Source of the DNA: an uncultured Muribaculaceae bacterium
Lineage (GTDB): Bacteria; Bacteroidota; Bacteroidia; Bacteroidales; Muribaculaceae
NCBI GenBank assembly: GCA_910589055.1
Contig: CAJURN010000002.1
Span: 62,909 to 126,908 of the forward strand
Length of the DNA: 64,000 nucleotides
Direction: 5' to 3'
Shown here: in pieces, positions 1 to 7,690 of the stretch
Layout of the letters: each line of letters starts with the position of its first letter
Numbering within the stretch: the stretch's first letter is position 1
The notes under the pieces: generated by a model
What the model was told of the DNA's origin: nothing
Databases searched by the model: none
What the model saw: only the letters and a program-made list of their open reading frames with translations
Position numbers and translations under genes: made by a program

Positions 1-62
1 ATTAAGTATTAAGTATTAAGTATTAAGTATTAAGTATTAAGTATTAAGTATTAAGTATTAAG
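1..62. repeat. Heptamer tandem repeat (TTAAGTA)n at window edge
   Basis: Almost nine perfect copies of a 7-bp unit open the window, and the array may continue beyond it. The tract is AT-rich, has no open frame of interest and lies in intergenic DNA. It belongs with the other simple-sequence tracts of this window but has a different unit. Confidence 0.9.
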
Positions 63-88
63 GCGCGATTAGCCCGATAGGGCTAATC

Positions 89-236
89 CTCGCCTATCTT
101 CACCTATCTTCGCCTATTTTGCCTATCTTCGCCTATTTTGCCTATCTTCGCCTATCTTCACCTATCTTCGCCTATCTTCACCTATCCTCGCCTATTTCGC
201 CTATTTTGCCTATCTTCGCCTATCCTTGCCCATATT
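89..236. repeat. Degenerate ~10-bp repeat, CGCCTATCTT type
   Basis: About fifteen degenerate copies of a 9- to 10-bp unit (cgcctatctt, cacctatctt, gcctatttt and similar). Its complement (AGGCGAAGATAGG) resembles the aggcaaa/aggcgaa tracts near 32.14-32.33 kb and 55.42-55.61 kb, so this looks like one dispersed intergenic repeat class. Short peptides encoded here are an artefact of the repeat. Confidence 0.8.
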
Positions 237-267
237 CTTCGCATAGTCTAAAATGGCAGGTTAGGCG

Positions 268-466
268 AGCACCGGAGGTGCTTCTTTATAAGAGAACCCC
301 ATGCTTCAGCATGGGGAGAGTGCCATCGGTGCACCATAGCCTCGGAGAGGCGTCTTATTGTATCCTCCATCATTAGTCGTCTCTCCGAGACTCGGGTTTG
401 GATGTGCACTCCGTGTCCCCAAGCTGAAGCATGGGGTTTTCTAATGACAAAGCACCTCCGGTGCTT
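268..466. repeat. Nested-palindrome intergenic element, copy A
   Basis: The element is built symmetrically. It starts with AGCACCGGAGGTGCTT, then CCCCATGCTTCAGCATGGGG, then CTCGGAGAGGCG, and returns through CGTCTCTCCGAG, an AGCTGAAGCATGGGG half and AGCACCTCCGGTGCTT. Each block is palindromic or paired with its mirror block, so the whole can fold as one long hairpin or as a row of small ones. Copies B (4398-4633) and C (4794-5010) share the order. No transposase is encoded, so it resembles a non-autonomous or REP-like element. Confidence 0.85.
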
Positions 467-564
467 AGGGGCGTTTGAGGTCGGGTGAAGGGTTGAAAGT
501 GAAAAGTGAAGAATATAGCGCGTTGGCGAGGCGAGCACCGGAGATGCTCATTCTCATTCGCAAT

Positions 565-604
565 AAAAAATCGCCGCCCGACCGGAGATTTCGGTCGGGC
601 GGCG
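565..604 (-). terminator. Intrinsic terminator of the large secreted protein gene
   Basis: A perfect 13-bp GC-rich stem (572-584 with 592-604, 7-nt loop) is followed on the minus strand by TTTTTTATTG. It lies about 165 nt past the stop of the gene ending at 770 and is the first strong terminator on that strand. Confidence 0.8.
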
Positions 605-611
605 AAGTGTA

Positions 612-662
612 TTTGGCTTATTAGCCTTATTGGTCTTATAAGTCTTATTAGTCCTATAACCC
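612..662. repeat. 9-bp repeat tract (TTATAGGTC type), short copy
   Basis: About five degenerate copies of a 9-bp unit (ttattggtc, ttataagtc, ttattagtc). The same unit forms tracts at 7630-7676, 9689-9767 and 20919-21062, each next to a gene end. The following 663-769 bases hold a TTGAAAATC/GATTTTCAA palindrome (707-726) and a ttcacctttcaccc stretch. Confidence 0.7.
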
Positions 663-769
663 CCATTCGGCTTCTGAAAGCTGAAGAGCTATTATCTTCA
701 CTTGAAAATCGGGGATTTTCAAATTTCACTCTTCACCTTTCACCCTGAATCTAAGGGAAATCCGGGGAT

Positions 770-3700
770 TTACTTCACCATCACCTTGGTGGCGGTGTTG
801 CCCTGGCGGCGGATGTAGAGGCCGGGGGTGAGGTTGGATGCGCTTACGCGTACGCCCTGGAGGGTGTAGTATTCAGCGTCGGCGTCGGTCGATACCTCGA
901 TGCCTTCAACTCCGGTGGGGATTGCTGCGTTGAAGCTGCGCTCTCCTACCTTCTCGCCTGCTTCGTTGCCGAAGTAGTAAGTGAGAGTGTGTCCGGGCTT
1001 GATAAGAAGTTCTTCGCCTGCGTATTTTTTGAAGCTGTCTTCTGCTTCAGCTGCGTTGGCGCGGAGAGTTTCGTTCTTATCGTGCTTGTAGTAGAACTCG
1101 AGAGTGCCGTGTTCGTAGTTGCGGATGGTGTAGTTGGTACCTTCTGCGTGTACGCCGATTGTACCTCCTGCTTCCCATACGTAGTGGTCGGCCTGAGAGA
1201 TAAGCTGAACCATCGGAAGAACGTGAACGGGAGCGGAAGTAGCGGTAGTGGGACGATAGTTGAATCCGGCGCCAACCGAAATAGTCACGGTGTAAGTGTG
1301 GGCTGCGGGAGCGGTGAAGGATACTTCGTTTGCGTCAGCTTCAATGTCTTTGGCAGCAACTTCGTTGCCTTCGGTATCTGTAATTACAGCGCTTACGCTC
1401 GCGCCTTCATCAACACCTTTGAGGTTGAACTTCACCTTATCTTCAAGATAGCCACATTCTTTTTCGCCTGCGAACTCAACTGTGACTTCACCGGCTTTCT
1501 TGCCAAGGCTCTTCTTGTAGAAGTAGACGTGAGTTGCATCGTTATATGTAGGATTTGTTGTGAGATATCCGCGGAAGTCAGTATAAGTATCATTGTGGAA
1601 GAACCAAAGAGTGCGGTCGTCGCAAGTGTAGAATTTGACGGAGCCGTCTTCGTAGAAAGTCACTTTTTTGAATGTTCCGTCATTGCTGAAGGTTGTATTG
1701 GTTTTTGTTTTACCATTCTTATCTTTTGTTGAGATTACATAGCCATTTGTGCCTTCGAGGGCAAACGCACCGGCTGTGTTACCTTCTTTAAGCGTAAAAA
1801 TTGCTACCTCGGTCTGTTCCGGATCAAGGGTTATGTAATTGTCGGTTACCGAAATGGTAGTTCCTTGAATACGGGGATTGCTTTCTCCTCCTGATACTTC
1901 GTTTGACATTGCGTAATACTGACCATCCATTACGGCAGCAACAACAATCTGGTCGCCGTTCTGGAGCTGGCTTGCGTCGGTCACGAGCACGTAGTATTCA
2001 GCAGCGGGCTTTTCAACTACTTCGTAGATGAAATCCTGAGTGAATGTCTTGTCGTAAACTTTGCCTGAGAGAGTAACGAGTACAGTTCCGAGAGTGTTGA
2101 ATGTGTAGGCTTCGTCGGCGTTACCTGTTGCGAGAACGGCTTTATTTTCGTCAGTAACGGTGTAGGTAAAGCCGGGAACTTCTTCCCAAGTGAAACTTAC
2201 GCTCTTGCCTTCAACAACTTCACCATTTGCGATAGAAGCGGTAGCTGCTTTCGGGAAACGAACCGTGTAAATAGCTTCAGCGACGTCACTCATATTGCCG
2301 TCTTCATCGTATGCCATTGCGCTGAAGACGATGCTGTCATTGTCTTTTTCAGATACAAGATGATAAACGAATATGTTGGTGTCACCTTCGTTGTCTGCAG
2401 TATCAAATTCTACATTGTTTATTTCACCGGTGATGAAATATCCTTCGGCAGCTGTGATGGTGAGTTCTGTGCCGTAGAGATATTCACCTTCTTCGAGGGA
2501 GAATTTGGGAGCGGCAACTGCGTTGAGGTCGGTCCATTTGCAGTCGAGGGTAGCGACAGAGCTGTCGTTCATGTCGGCCATGGTGGCGCGGGCGCTTACG
2601 GTACAATCCTTTTCAATTACGAAAGGTTCGGTGTAAGGCTGCCAGTTCTCACCGTCGAGAGAGTATTCAACCGAAGCACCTTCGGTAGCACATGCGATAG
2701 TAACAGTGTTAGTCGCAGCATCGAAAGAAATTGCCGGAGTGGCAACCTTGTTGTCGAGATATTCGATGGGGTAAATTTGCAATGTGTTATTGTTGCGGGC
2801 AACAAAACCGTAGACGTCATATGTTCCGGCAGGAACTGATTCAAGAACGAAACGATTGAAGAAGTTAACTGTTTCGCCATTGACGGTGCCGGTGAAAGCG
2901 GCGTTGGTTGATGCGGTAGCGGAAGAGAAAACTACATCGGTAAGTTTTACATAGAGAGCCTGGTTTTCGTTTGTAATCTGCTCCGGAGTAATTTCATTGG
3001 CAGAGGGAAGTTCCATGCTTACCTCGGCAGTGGTGGAGGGAGCTGTGGTGGGAATAAACTCGATAAGTTCATTGTAGTTTGTAATTCTTACTTCCCAGCC
3101 TTTGGCAATTACATCACCTTTGGTGTAGTTGAACCCGGCACTATCGTAGGTGTAAAGGAGTACGGTTTTTTCACCATCGGAGATGTAGGCATATTTACCG
3201 TTGCAATAAAGTACTACCGCATTGAATTCAACCGTTACTTTTTCTGAGTCGTTGCCCTTTGAGGGAATTCCTACTGTCTCAATGAGTTTTGTAAAAGACG
3301 TGATGGGCTCAATAATGGTGTAGTCTGCGGATGCTTCAGAAGTTTCTCCTTCGCTGTCGGTGGCTTTGGCATAGAGAGTGCAGGAAGAAGCTACTTCAAC
3401 ACCTGCTTCGGGATATGCGTTCCAAGTTGTGCCGTCGAAAGAATATTCGAGAGTAGCACCTTCGGTTGCGCAAGCGATTGTTACGTTCTGAGTGCCGGTA
3501 TATGTTCCTGCAACAGGCTCAAAGGTAGGCTTGGCGGGACCGGTGACGGGGGTAGCACTTTCGTCGTATGTAATGGAAAAGCCCTTTGTATAAATGGCTT
3601 TGGATTTAGATGTGCCTGGGCTTGGTTGAGACCAAAGGATTACGATTTCTCCTTCCTGTGCTACATCTGGGGTGAATTCAACTTCGGTTGCCGTAGTAGA

Positions 3701-4120
3701 TACGTTATAAGTTGTTTTACCTGCTGTTTTGTAAGCAACGCCATTTACTGTTACTGACAATACCGGATTTCCGTTAGCTGCAGTGCTCGTATTAACTTTA
3801 ACTGAGGTAATTTTACCGGAAAAATCATTGGAGACAAATTTAAGTTCACTTGGATTACCAGCTTTTGCTCCGAATTGAAGTCCTTTGGAGGCATCGGTAT
3901 TTATATATGCTTTTTGATTGGTTCCTTCAGTTACGATTGAGAAATCCCAATTTTTGTTAGAAATTGTGTAGGAGCCAGACTTTGGAAGATTGTAGCCGCT
4001 TAGTGCGACATTAAAGGGATTGCTTCCATTCCAATTCCACGTGATAGGCTCGGCTGAAAGCCCAATACATGAAAGTATCAGGAGTAAAAATGTGAGTAAT
4101 GATTTGTTCATAGAAAACAT
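770..4120 (-). CDS. Large secreted protein with CHB_HEX_C-like and OB-fold-like domains
   Basis: A 1116-residue exported protein of unknown substrate. A signal peptide (about 1-23, ending LSAEP) is followed by a beta-rich region to about 190. A chitobiase/hexosaminidase C-terminal-like repeat follows at about 200-270 (TIACATEGATLEYSFDGTTW), an OB-fold-like segment at about 275-455 (KYAYISDGEKTVLLY), and a second CHB_HEX_C-like repeat at about 460-530 (TIACATEGASVEYSLDGENW). Further Ig-like domains lead to a C-terminal tail (VEGIEV...GLYIRRQGNTATKVMVK) of the type IX sorting kind. No catalytic motif is visible. The start could also be the Met three codons further in. A consensus promoter lies about 160 nt upstream and a terminator downstream, so it appears monocistronic. 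Domain calls are from pattern recognition; surface location is inference. Confidence 0.8.
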   Translation of the reverse strand: MFSMNKSLLTFLLLILSCIGLSAEPITWNWNGSNPFNVALSGYNLPKSGSYTISNKNWDFSIVTEGTNQKAYINTDASKGLQFGAKAGNPSELKFVSNDFSGKITSVKVNTSTAANGNPVLSVTVNGVAYKTAGKTTYNVSTTATEVEFTPDVAQEGEIVILWSQPSPGTSKSKAIYTKGFSITYDESATPVTGPAKPTFEPVAGTYTGTQNVTIACATEGATLEYSFDGTTWNAYPEAGVEVASSCTLYAKATDSEGETSEASADYTIIEPITSFTKLIETVGIPSKGNDSEKVTVEFNAVVLYCNGKYAYISDGEKTVLLYTYDSAGFNYTKGDVIAKGWEVRITNYNELIEFIPTTAPSTTAEVSMELPSANEITPEQITNENQALYVKLTDVVFSSATASTNAAFTGTVNGETVNFFNRFVLESVPAGTYDVYGFVARNNNTLQIYPIEYLDNKVATPAISFDAATNTVTIACATEGASVEYSLDGENWQPYTEPFVIEKDCTVSARATMADMNDSSVATLDCKWTDLNAVAAPKFSLEEGEYLYGTELTITAAEGYFITGEINNVEFDTADNEGDTNIFVYHLVSEKDNDSIVFSAMAYDEDGNMSDVAEAIYTVRFPKAATASIANGEVVEGKSVSFTWEEVPGFTYTVTDENKAVLATGNADEAYTFNTLGTVLVTLSGKVYDKTFTQDFIYEVVEKPAAEYYVLVTDASQLQNGDQIVVAAVMDGQYYAMSNEVSGGESNPRIQGTTISVTDNYITLDPEQTEVAIFTLKEGNTAGAFALEGTNGYVISTKDKNGKTKTNTTFSNDGTFKKVTFYEDGSVKFYTCDDRTLWFFHNDTYTDFRGYLTTNPTYNDATHVYFYKKSLGKKAGEVTVEFAGEKECGYLEDKVKFNLKGVDEGASVSAVITDTEGNEVAAKDIEADANEVSFTAPAAHTYTVTISVGAGFNYRPTTATSAPVHVLPMVQLISQADHYVWEAGGTIGVHAEGTNYTIRNYEHGTLEFYYKHDKNETLRANAAEAEDSFKKYAGEELLIKPGHTLTYYFGNEAGEKVGERSFNAAIPTGVEGIEVSTDADAEYYTLQGVRVSASNLTPGLYIRRQGNTATKVMVK

Positions 4121-4280
4121 TGAATTAGTTAAATTGGTATATTAGGTTGATTTGATTCGGTTGGTATGGATTAGGTATGCAATGGGGCGCGTCCGCGTCG
4201 AATGGGCGCGTACGGGTGTCTGAGGCCATAAGATGTCTGTCGATTTCGACCATTATTTCCATTGCTTTTCGATAGTGCTG

Positions 4281-4310
4281 CAAAGGTAGCAAAAATTCCC
4301 CATATAACAA
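4281..4310 (-). promoter_or_regulatory. Bacteroidetes-type promoter for the 1116-residue protein
   Basis: On the minus strand TTG, 19 bp, TACCTTTG matches the TTTG-N19-TAnnTTTG consensus. The predicted leader is about 150 nt and holds a T/G-rich segment around 4140-4180 with no obvious structure. The short open frame at 4125-4310 overlaps this promoter and is not taken as a gene. Confidence 0.75.
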
Positions 4311-4397
4311 TATTTTTTAACATTTGAGATTCGGATGTTTGAGGACGGGTGAAAGGTGGAAAGTGAAAAGTGAAGAAAATAGCGCGTAGGCGAGGTT

Positions 4398-4633
4398 AGC
4401 ACCGGAGGTGCTTTATAATGCGAGAACCCCATGCTTCAGCATGGGGCAGGGAGTCTCATAAGCTGGGCAGCCTCGGAGAGGCGTCTTATCGTAACGGATA
4501 CCATCAATCGTCTCTCCGAGACTCAGGTACGGATTATGTCATCCTCCCCACGCTGACGCACTCTCCCCACGCTGACGCACTCTCCCCACGCTGAAGCATG
4601 GGGTTTTCTAATGAAAAAGCACCTCCGGCGCTT
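4398..4633. repeat. Nested-palindrome intergenic element, copy B
   Basis: Same block order as copy A. The right arm carries three tandem copies of a 19-bp segment (ccccacgctgacgcactct, the last variant running into the CATGGGG half) where copy A has one and copy C two, so copy number varies inside the element. It is preceded by a gggtgaaaggtggaaagtg stretch like the one before copy C. Confidence 0.85.
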
Positions 4634-4648
4634 GAGGCGTTTGAGGAT

Positions 4649-4788
4649 GGGTGAAAGGTTGAAAGTGAAAGGTGAAGAGAAGTGTGTTTGAGGTCGGGTG
4701 AAAGGTTGAAAGTGAAAGGTGAAGAGAAGTGTGTTTGGGGTGGGGTGAAGGGTTGAAAGTGAAAAGTGAAGAGAATAGTGCATCGGCG
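4649..4788. repeat. 47-bp tandem repeat, three copies
   Basis: Units start at 4649, 4696 and 4743, exactly 47 bp apart. Each opens with gggtgaaaggttgaaagtg or close to it and continues gaagagaagtgtgtttg. The unit itself contains GTGAAAG-type heptads. It separates nested-palindrome copies B and C. Confidence 0.85.
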
Positions 4789-4793
4789 AGGTT

Positions 4794-5010
4794 AGCACCG
4801 GAGGTGCTTTATAATGCGAGAACCCCATGCTTTAGCATGGGGCAGGGAGTCGCACAAGCTGGGCAGCCTCGGAGAGGCGTCTTATCGTAACGTATACCAT
4901 GAGTCGTCTCTCCGAGACTCAGGTGCGGATTATGCCATCCTCCCCACGCTGATGCACTCTCCCCACGCTGAAGCGTGGGGTTTTCTAATGAAGAAGCACC
5001 TCCGGCGCTT
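4794..5010. repeat. Nested-palindrome intergenic element, copy C
   Basis: The third copy is very similar to copy B over the left arm and centre and has two copies of the internal 19-bp segment. A solitary terminal block (AGCACCTCCGGCGCTT) recurs at 5126-5141, which looks like a deleted fourth copy. Confidence 0.85.
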
Positions 5011-5250
5011 GAGGGGCGTTTGAGGTTGGGTGAAAGGTGGAAAGTGAAAGGTGAAGAGAAGTTTGTTTGAGGTCGGGTGAAAGGTTGAAAGCGAAAAGTG
5101 AAGAAAATAGCGCATTGGCGAGGTTAGCACCTCCGGCGCTTGGCTCATGGCCACATTTATCTTCACTTGGAAATTTATTTCCAAAATTTCACCTTTCACT
5201 TTTCACCCAATCTCCCCCGGCCATTCACCCAACCCCAAGCCTGCATATTG
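5011..5250. repeat. Intergenic repeat remnants
   Basis: Two more GTGAAAG-type stretches (5030-5060, 5075-5105), the solitary terminal block of the nested-palindrome family, a TTGGAAATTTATTTCCAA palindrome near 5167-5184 and ttcacctttcacttttcaccc facing the other way. I see no gene here. Confidence 0.7.
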
Positions 5251-5823
5251 CTATTTTCGCCACACGGGCTTTTTTAGGACGCGGGGTGTGCCGATTTTCT
5301 GTTTGAGCGCTTCGGTGATGATGCGGTCGGATATGGCACGTTTCATAAAAGCATAGGGGTCGCCGTATGAAGAGTTACGTACGGCATCAAATGTGTGCAG
5401 CCCGTCGAATGATTGTCCGAATTTGCTATGAGCAACGGGAAAGGTCGTGATTTTAGCGGCATGAGTCCAGCATCCGTTATTTTCGTAAAGTACGACTTTG
5501 TCGAATCCTTCTTCGGGCATGCCGTCTTGACATTGGACGAATCCGAGGGCAATGAAAGCCTCCACCAGGGCATGGCTTGCATCTGAGCGCTCAACACCGT
5601 CGGGCCACCACAATCCGGGCGGAGGTTGGATCCCATGTTGCCGCAGTTCCTCTTCAGTGGGGTAGTCCACCCATCGGTCTTCGAATCCCATTGCAAATGC
5701 TATGCAGTTGAAATTGAAATCGACCGGACTTGTGACGTGAAAATCCCGGTCGATGCCTAAATTGGGAAACCATCTGATTAGGGAATCGCGGTTTACTTGA
5801 GTATCGAGAGCCAGGTCGAGCAT
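5251..5823 (-). CDS. Putative papain-fold (DUF7689-like) protein
   Basis: A 190-residue protein without signal peptide or membrane segment. It has an NCIAFAMG motif with Cys40, a WWPDG motif near 73, and a CWTHAAKI motif with His121 followed by HSKFGQ. The order Cys, Trp-Trp-Pro, His and a later Asp-containing strand suits a small papain- or NlpC/P60-like fold and resembles the family I know as DUF7689. Activity is inference. It is the last gene of a three-gene operon and overlaps the preceding gene by 31 bp, so the two are probably translationally coupled. I cannot assign a biological role; a hydrolase, deamidase or toxin-like enzyme are all possible. Confidence 0.6.
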   Translation of the reverse strand: MLDLALDTQVNRDSLIRWFPNLGIDRDFHVTSPVDFNFNCIAFAMGFEDRWVDYPTEEELRQHGIQPPPGLWWPDGVERSDASHALVEAFIALGFVQCQDGMPEEGFDKVVLYENNGCWTHAAKITTFPVAHSKFGQSFDGLHTFDAVRNSSYGDPYAFMKRAISDRIITEALKQKIGTPRVLKKPVWRK

Positions 5824-6227
5824 GCGTCTTTAAGTGTTACGAAGCCGTCGTATTCAACGCAGCCGGGAAAAATGATGTCAAGGGCATGGACGAGGGGAGT
5901 CGGGCCTTTTTCCATCTCTTCGATGATGTAGGGCACGGCGTCTACTCCCATTTTGACTATTTCCTTAAAGTAGGAGTTGTCGAAGTTGTTTGAGGATGAG
6001 AATTCGGTGGCTTTGTTCCAATAGCGGTAATTCTGGCAGAAGTTGGTGCGGCTGTCCGAATCCTTTGTGTCGATGGAAAGCGGTTGGGCTTGTTCGGGTG
6101 ATACAAGAGTAGCCTCGGAATCAAAAAAGAAAGCTGATCCTGCGCTTCCCTTGAATTCCCGGTTAGGGAAAATTTCGTCGGGACGTTCCAGAACTTCTGA
6201 AACGCTGAAATCGGCTGAGTTATTCAT
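5793..6227 (-). CDS. Small acidic protein, middle gene of the three-gene operon
   Basis: A 144-residue protein when started at the ATG at 6225-6227, which overlaps the stop of the upstream gene by 8 bp; a longer in-frame start at 6278 would overlap that gene further and is less likely. The C-terminal half reads YFKEIVKMGVDAVPYIIEEM, then LVHALDII, and ends in a Trp-containing helix. From memory this pattern (a MG-x-AVP-LL-x-EL helix pair followed by W) recurs in small proteins encoded next to NC-x-A-type proteins in other bacteria. No catalytic residues are evident. It may be a partner or inhibitor of the downstream protein; that is inference. Confidence 0.6.
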   Translation of the reverse strand: MNNSADFSVSEVLERPDEIFPNREFKGSAGSAFFFDSEATLVSPEQAQPLSIDTKDSDSRTNFCQNYRYWNKATEFSSSNNFDNSYFKEIVKMGVDAVPYIIEEMEKGPTPLVHALDIIFPGCVEYDGFVTLKDACSTWLSILK

Positions 6228-6618
6228 TGTTTTGTTCCGTGGGTTGGTTTGTCGTGACTGAAAATTCGGTTTCGGCAATAATTTCTCCAGAGTCGGAAGT
6301 TATAGAAGCGGAATACACTCCCGGTTGATCGAAAATAAATCCTTTCAGGTTGCCGGCAAGTAGAAATTTCCCGGAACCTTTGGCAGGGAGCGGAGTGGTG
6401 GATTCAAACAGCGTGTGTGGATTGTCGCCTTTCTGTGAAATGCTTATGGTAAGGGATTTACATGTGTCTTGGGACGTAATCAGCAATTTCAGCGCGATTC
6501 CGAAATAGGTACGCCAAGGCAATTTTTCCACAGATATATTGTCGATGGTATTGACAATTGTCAGACGCCCGTCGTTGTTGGTTACATATTCACAAAGAGT
6601 GAAAATCTGACATTTCAT
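6220..6618 (-). CDS. DUF6941-like beta-sandwich protein
   Basis: A 132-residue protein beginning MKCQIFTLCEYVTNNDGRL and continuing TIVNTIDNISVEKLPW. This matches the start of DUF6941 proteins (a cytosolic beta-sandwich family with the pattern FxLCDxAxxxxGKLxxxGxFD). The middle gives regular beta strands, and the end (GVYSASITSDSGEIIAETEF) is the terminal beta hairpin. No signal peptide is present. It is the first gene of the operon, 57 nt after a TATCTTTG promoter element. Function of the family is unknown to me. Confidence 0.65.
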   Translation of the reverse strand: MKCQIFTLCEYVTNNDGRLTIVNTIDNISVEKLPWRTYFGIALKLLITSQDTCKSLTISISQKGDNPHTLFESTTPLPAKGSGKFLLAGNLKGFIFDQPGVYSASITSDSGEIIAETEFSVTTNQPTEQNNE

Positions 6619-6674
6619 AAGGCTTTGGTGGTGGTTGTTTTCAGGTGCGTAAATGGTATATTGCTAAACTCTTG

Positions 6675-6682
6675 CAAAGATA
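6675..6682 (-). promoter_or_regulatory. -7 element for the DUF6941-like operon
   Basis: TATCTTTG on the minus strand fits TAnnTTTG. No clear TTTG is found 19-21 bp upstream, so the promoter is less certain than others in the window. Confidence 0.5.
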
Positions 6683-6776
6683 ACGGTTTTAAGTCTAAAC
6701 TTATTGTTAAAGAGTGATAAACGTAGCATTTCACGCTAAATATTATTAAATAGATGATTTATTCGCGGGGTTTTAT

Positions 6777-6784
6777 TAATTTTG
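6777..6784 (+). promoter_or_regulatory. -7 element directly before coaX
   Basis: TAATTTTG ends 7 bp before the coaX ATG at 6792. Transcription normally begins 5-8 nt after this element, so the mRNA would have almost no leader. The -33 region is weak. Confidence 0.5.
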
Positions 6785-6791
6785 CCGGATA

Positions 6792-7538
6792 ATGGAACTT
6801 AGCCTAACGATAGACCGCGGAAATTCGGCTGTGAAAGCGGCGGTGTGGCGTGGCGATGACCTCGTGGAGGTGCTTGCGCGACGTCATGCGGCGGTGGGTG
6901 AGCTTGTGTCGGAGCTTGCTTCGAAATTCGGTTCTCCCGCCCGACCCAAGCCTTTTGCCGAAGCGGTGTACTGCTCGGTGGTGCGCGACGGCGATGAGGA
7001 TGCCGTGCGCGATGTCGAGTCGGTGGCCGATAAGGTGACTGTGCTGCGCCACGACACTCCCATGCCTGTGCGGCTGGCTTACACCACGCCTGCCACCTTG
7101 GGTCACGACCGCATTGCGGCTGTGCTCGGCGCGCGTGCGTTAGCCGGGGAGGGTAAGGCGCTGCTGGTGGCCGATATAGGCACGGCGGTGACTTACGACA
7201 CGCTGTCGGCCGACGATGTTTTCACCGGCGGCAATATCGCTCCGGGCATTTTCATGCGTCTGGAGGCTCTTCATGCTTTCACATCGGCGCTTCCGGCGAT
7301 TGAAACCGACGGCCCTGCGCCCGTGTGGGGCACTGACACGGCCTCGGCCATGCGCGGAGGCGCGGTGCGGGGCGTGTTGGCGGAGTTGGAATATTACCGT
7401 TCGCAGCTTCCGGCGGATGCCGTCACGGTTGTTACCGGCGGTTCGGCGGATTTGGTGCTCGGTCTTGTTCCTTTTCCTTATATATATAACCCTCATCTTG
7501 TGCATTATGGACTTTTAAAGGTGAAAGGTGAAAGGTGA
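6792..7538 (+). CDS. coaX: Type III pantothenate kinase
   Basis: Phosphorylates pantothenate in the first step of coenzyme A synthesis, in the cytosol. The 248-residue product has the ASKHA-type N-terminal motif DRGNSAVKA (8-16), GHDR (104-107), DIGTAVTYD (128-136) and GGNIAPG (146-152), all characteristic of CoaX. Length is usual for the family. The C-terminus (HYGLLKVKGER) runs into a perfect heptad array, so its last four to five residues and the stop codon are supplied by repeat DNA. In Bacteroides relatives coaX also precedes an outer-membrane protein and lptC, as here. Confidence 0.93.
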   Translation: MELSLTIDRGNSAVKAAVWRGDDLVEVLARRHAAVGELVSELASKFGSPARPKPFAEAVYCSVVRDGDEDAVRDVESVADKVTVLRHDTPMPVRLAYTTPATLGHDRIAAVLGARALAGEGKALLVADIGTAVTYDTLSADDVFTGGNIAPGIFMRLEALHAFTSALPAIETDGPAPVWGTDTASAMRGGAVRGVLAELEYYRSQLPADAVTVVTGGSADLVLGLVPFPYIYNPHLVHYGLLKVKGER

Positions 7539-7579
7539 AAGGTGAAAGGTGAAAGGTGAAAGGTGAAAGGTGAAAGGTG
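7517..7579. repeat. Perfect heptad array (AAAGGTG)9
   Basis: Nine exact copies of a 7-bp unit, 63 bp. The coaX stop (TGA) lies in the third to fourth copy. A gain or loss of units would shift the frame at the extreme C-terminus of CoaX only. Confidence 0.95.
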
Positions 7580-7581
7580 GG

Positions 7582-7676
7582 GACGCGGCAAGCCGCGTCT
7601 GCAGCGAAATTTGAATTTTCCGGGCTTTGTAAGCCCTATAAGTCCCATAGGATCTATAAGTCCTATAAGACCAATA
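7582..7676 (+). other. Hairpin plus 9-bp repeat tract between coaX and the porin-like gene
   Basis: A GACGCGGC/GCCGCGTC hairpin (7582-7599) without a T-run is followed by degenerate TATAAGTCC-type 9-mers (about 7630-7676). The hairpin may be a weak terminator for coaX. No promoter is obvious before the next gene. Confidence 0.5.
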
Positions 7677-7690
7677 TGTTAAAATAGAAT

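Noticed and set aside
89..236. CRISPR-like spacing of repeats
   Set aside because: Units are 9-10 bp and degenerate, with no unique spacers and no cas genes; the same holds for the other tracts.
506..748. Small open frames on both strands in repeat DNA (also at 119-376, 373-729, 4523-5306)
   Set aside because: They translate palindromic or tandem repeats and have no independent support.
4125..4310. Short open frame of 61 codons upstream of the large secreted protein
   Set aside because: It covers the promoter and leader of that gene and has no similarity; considered leader DNA.
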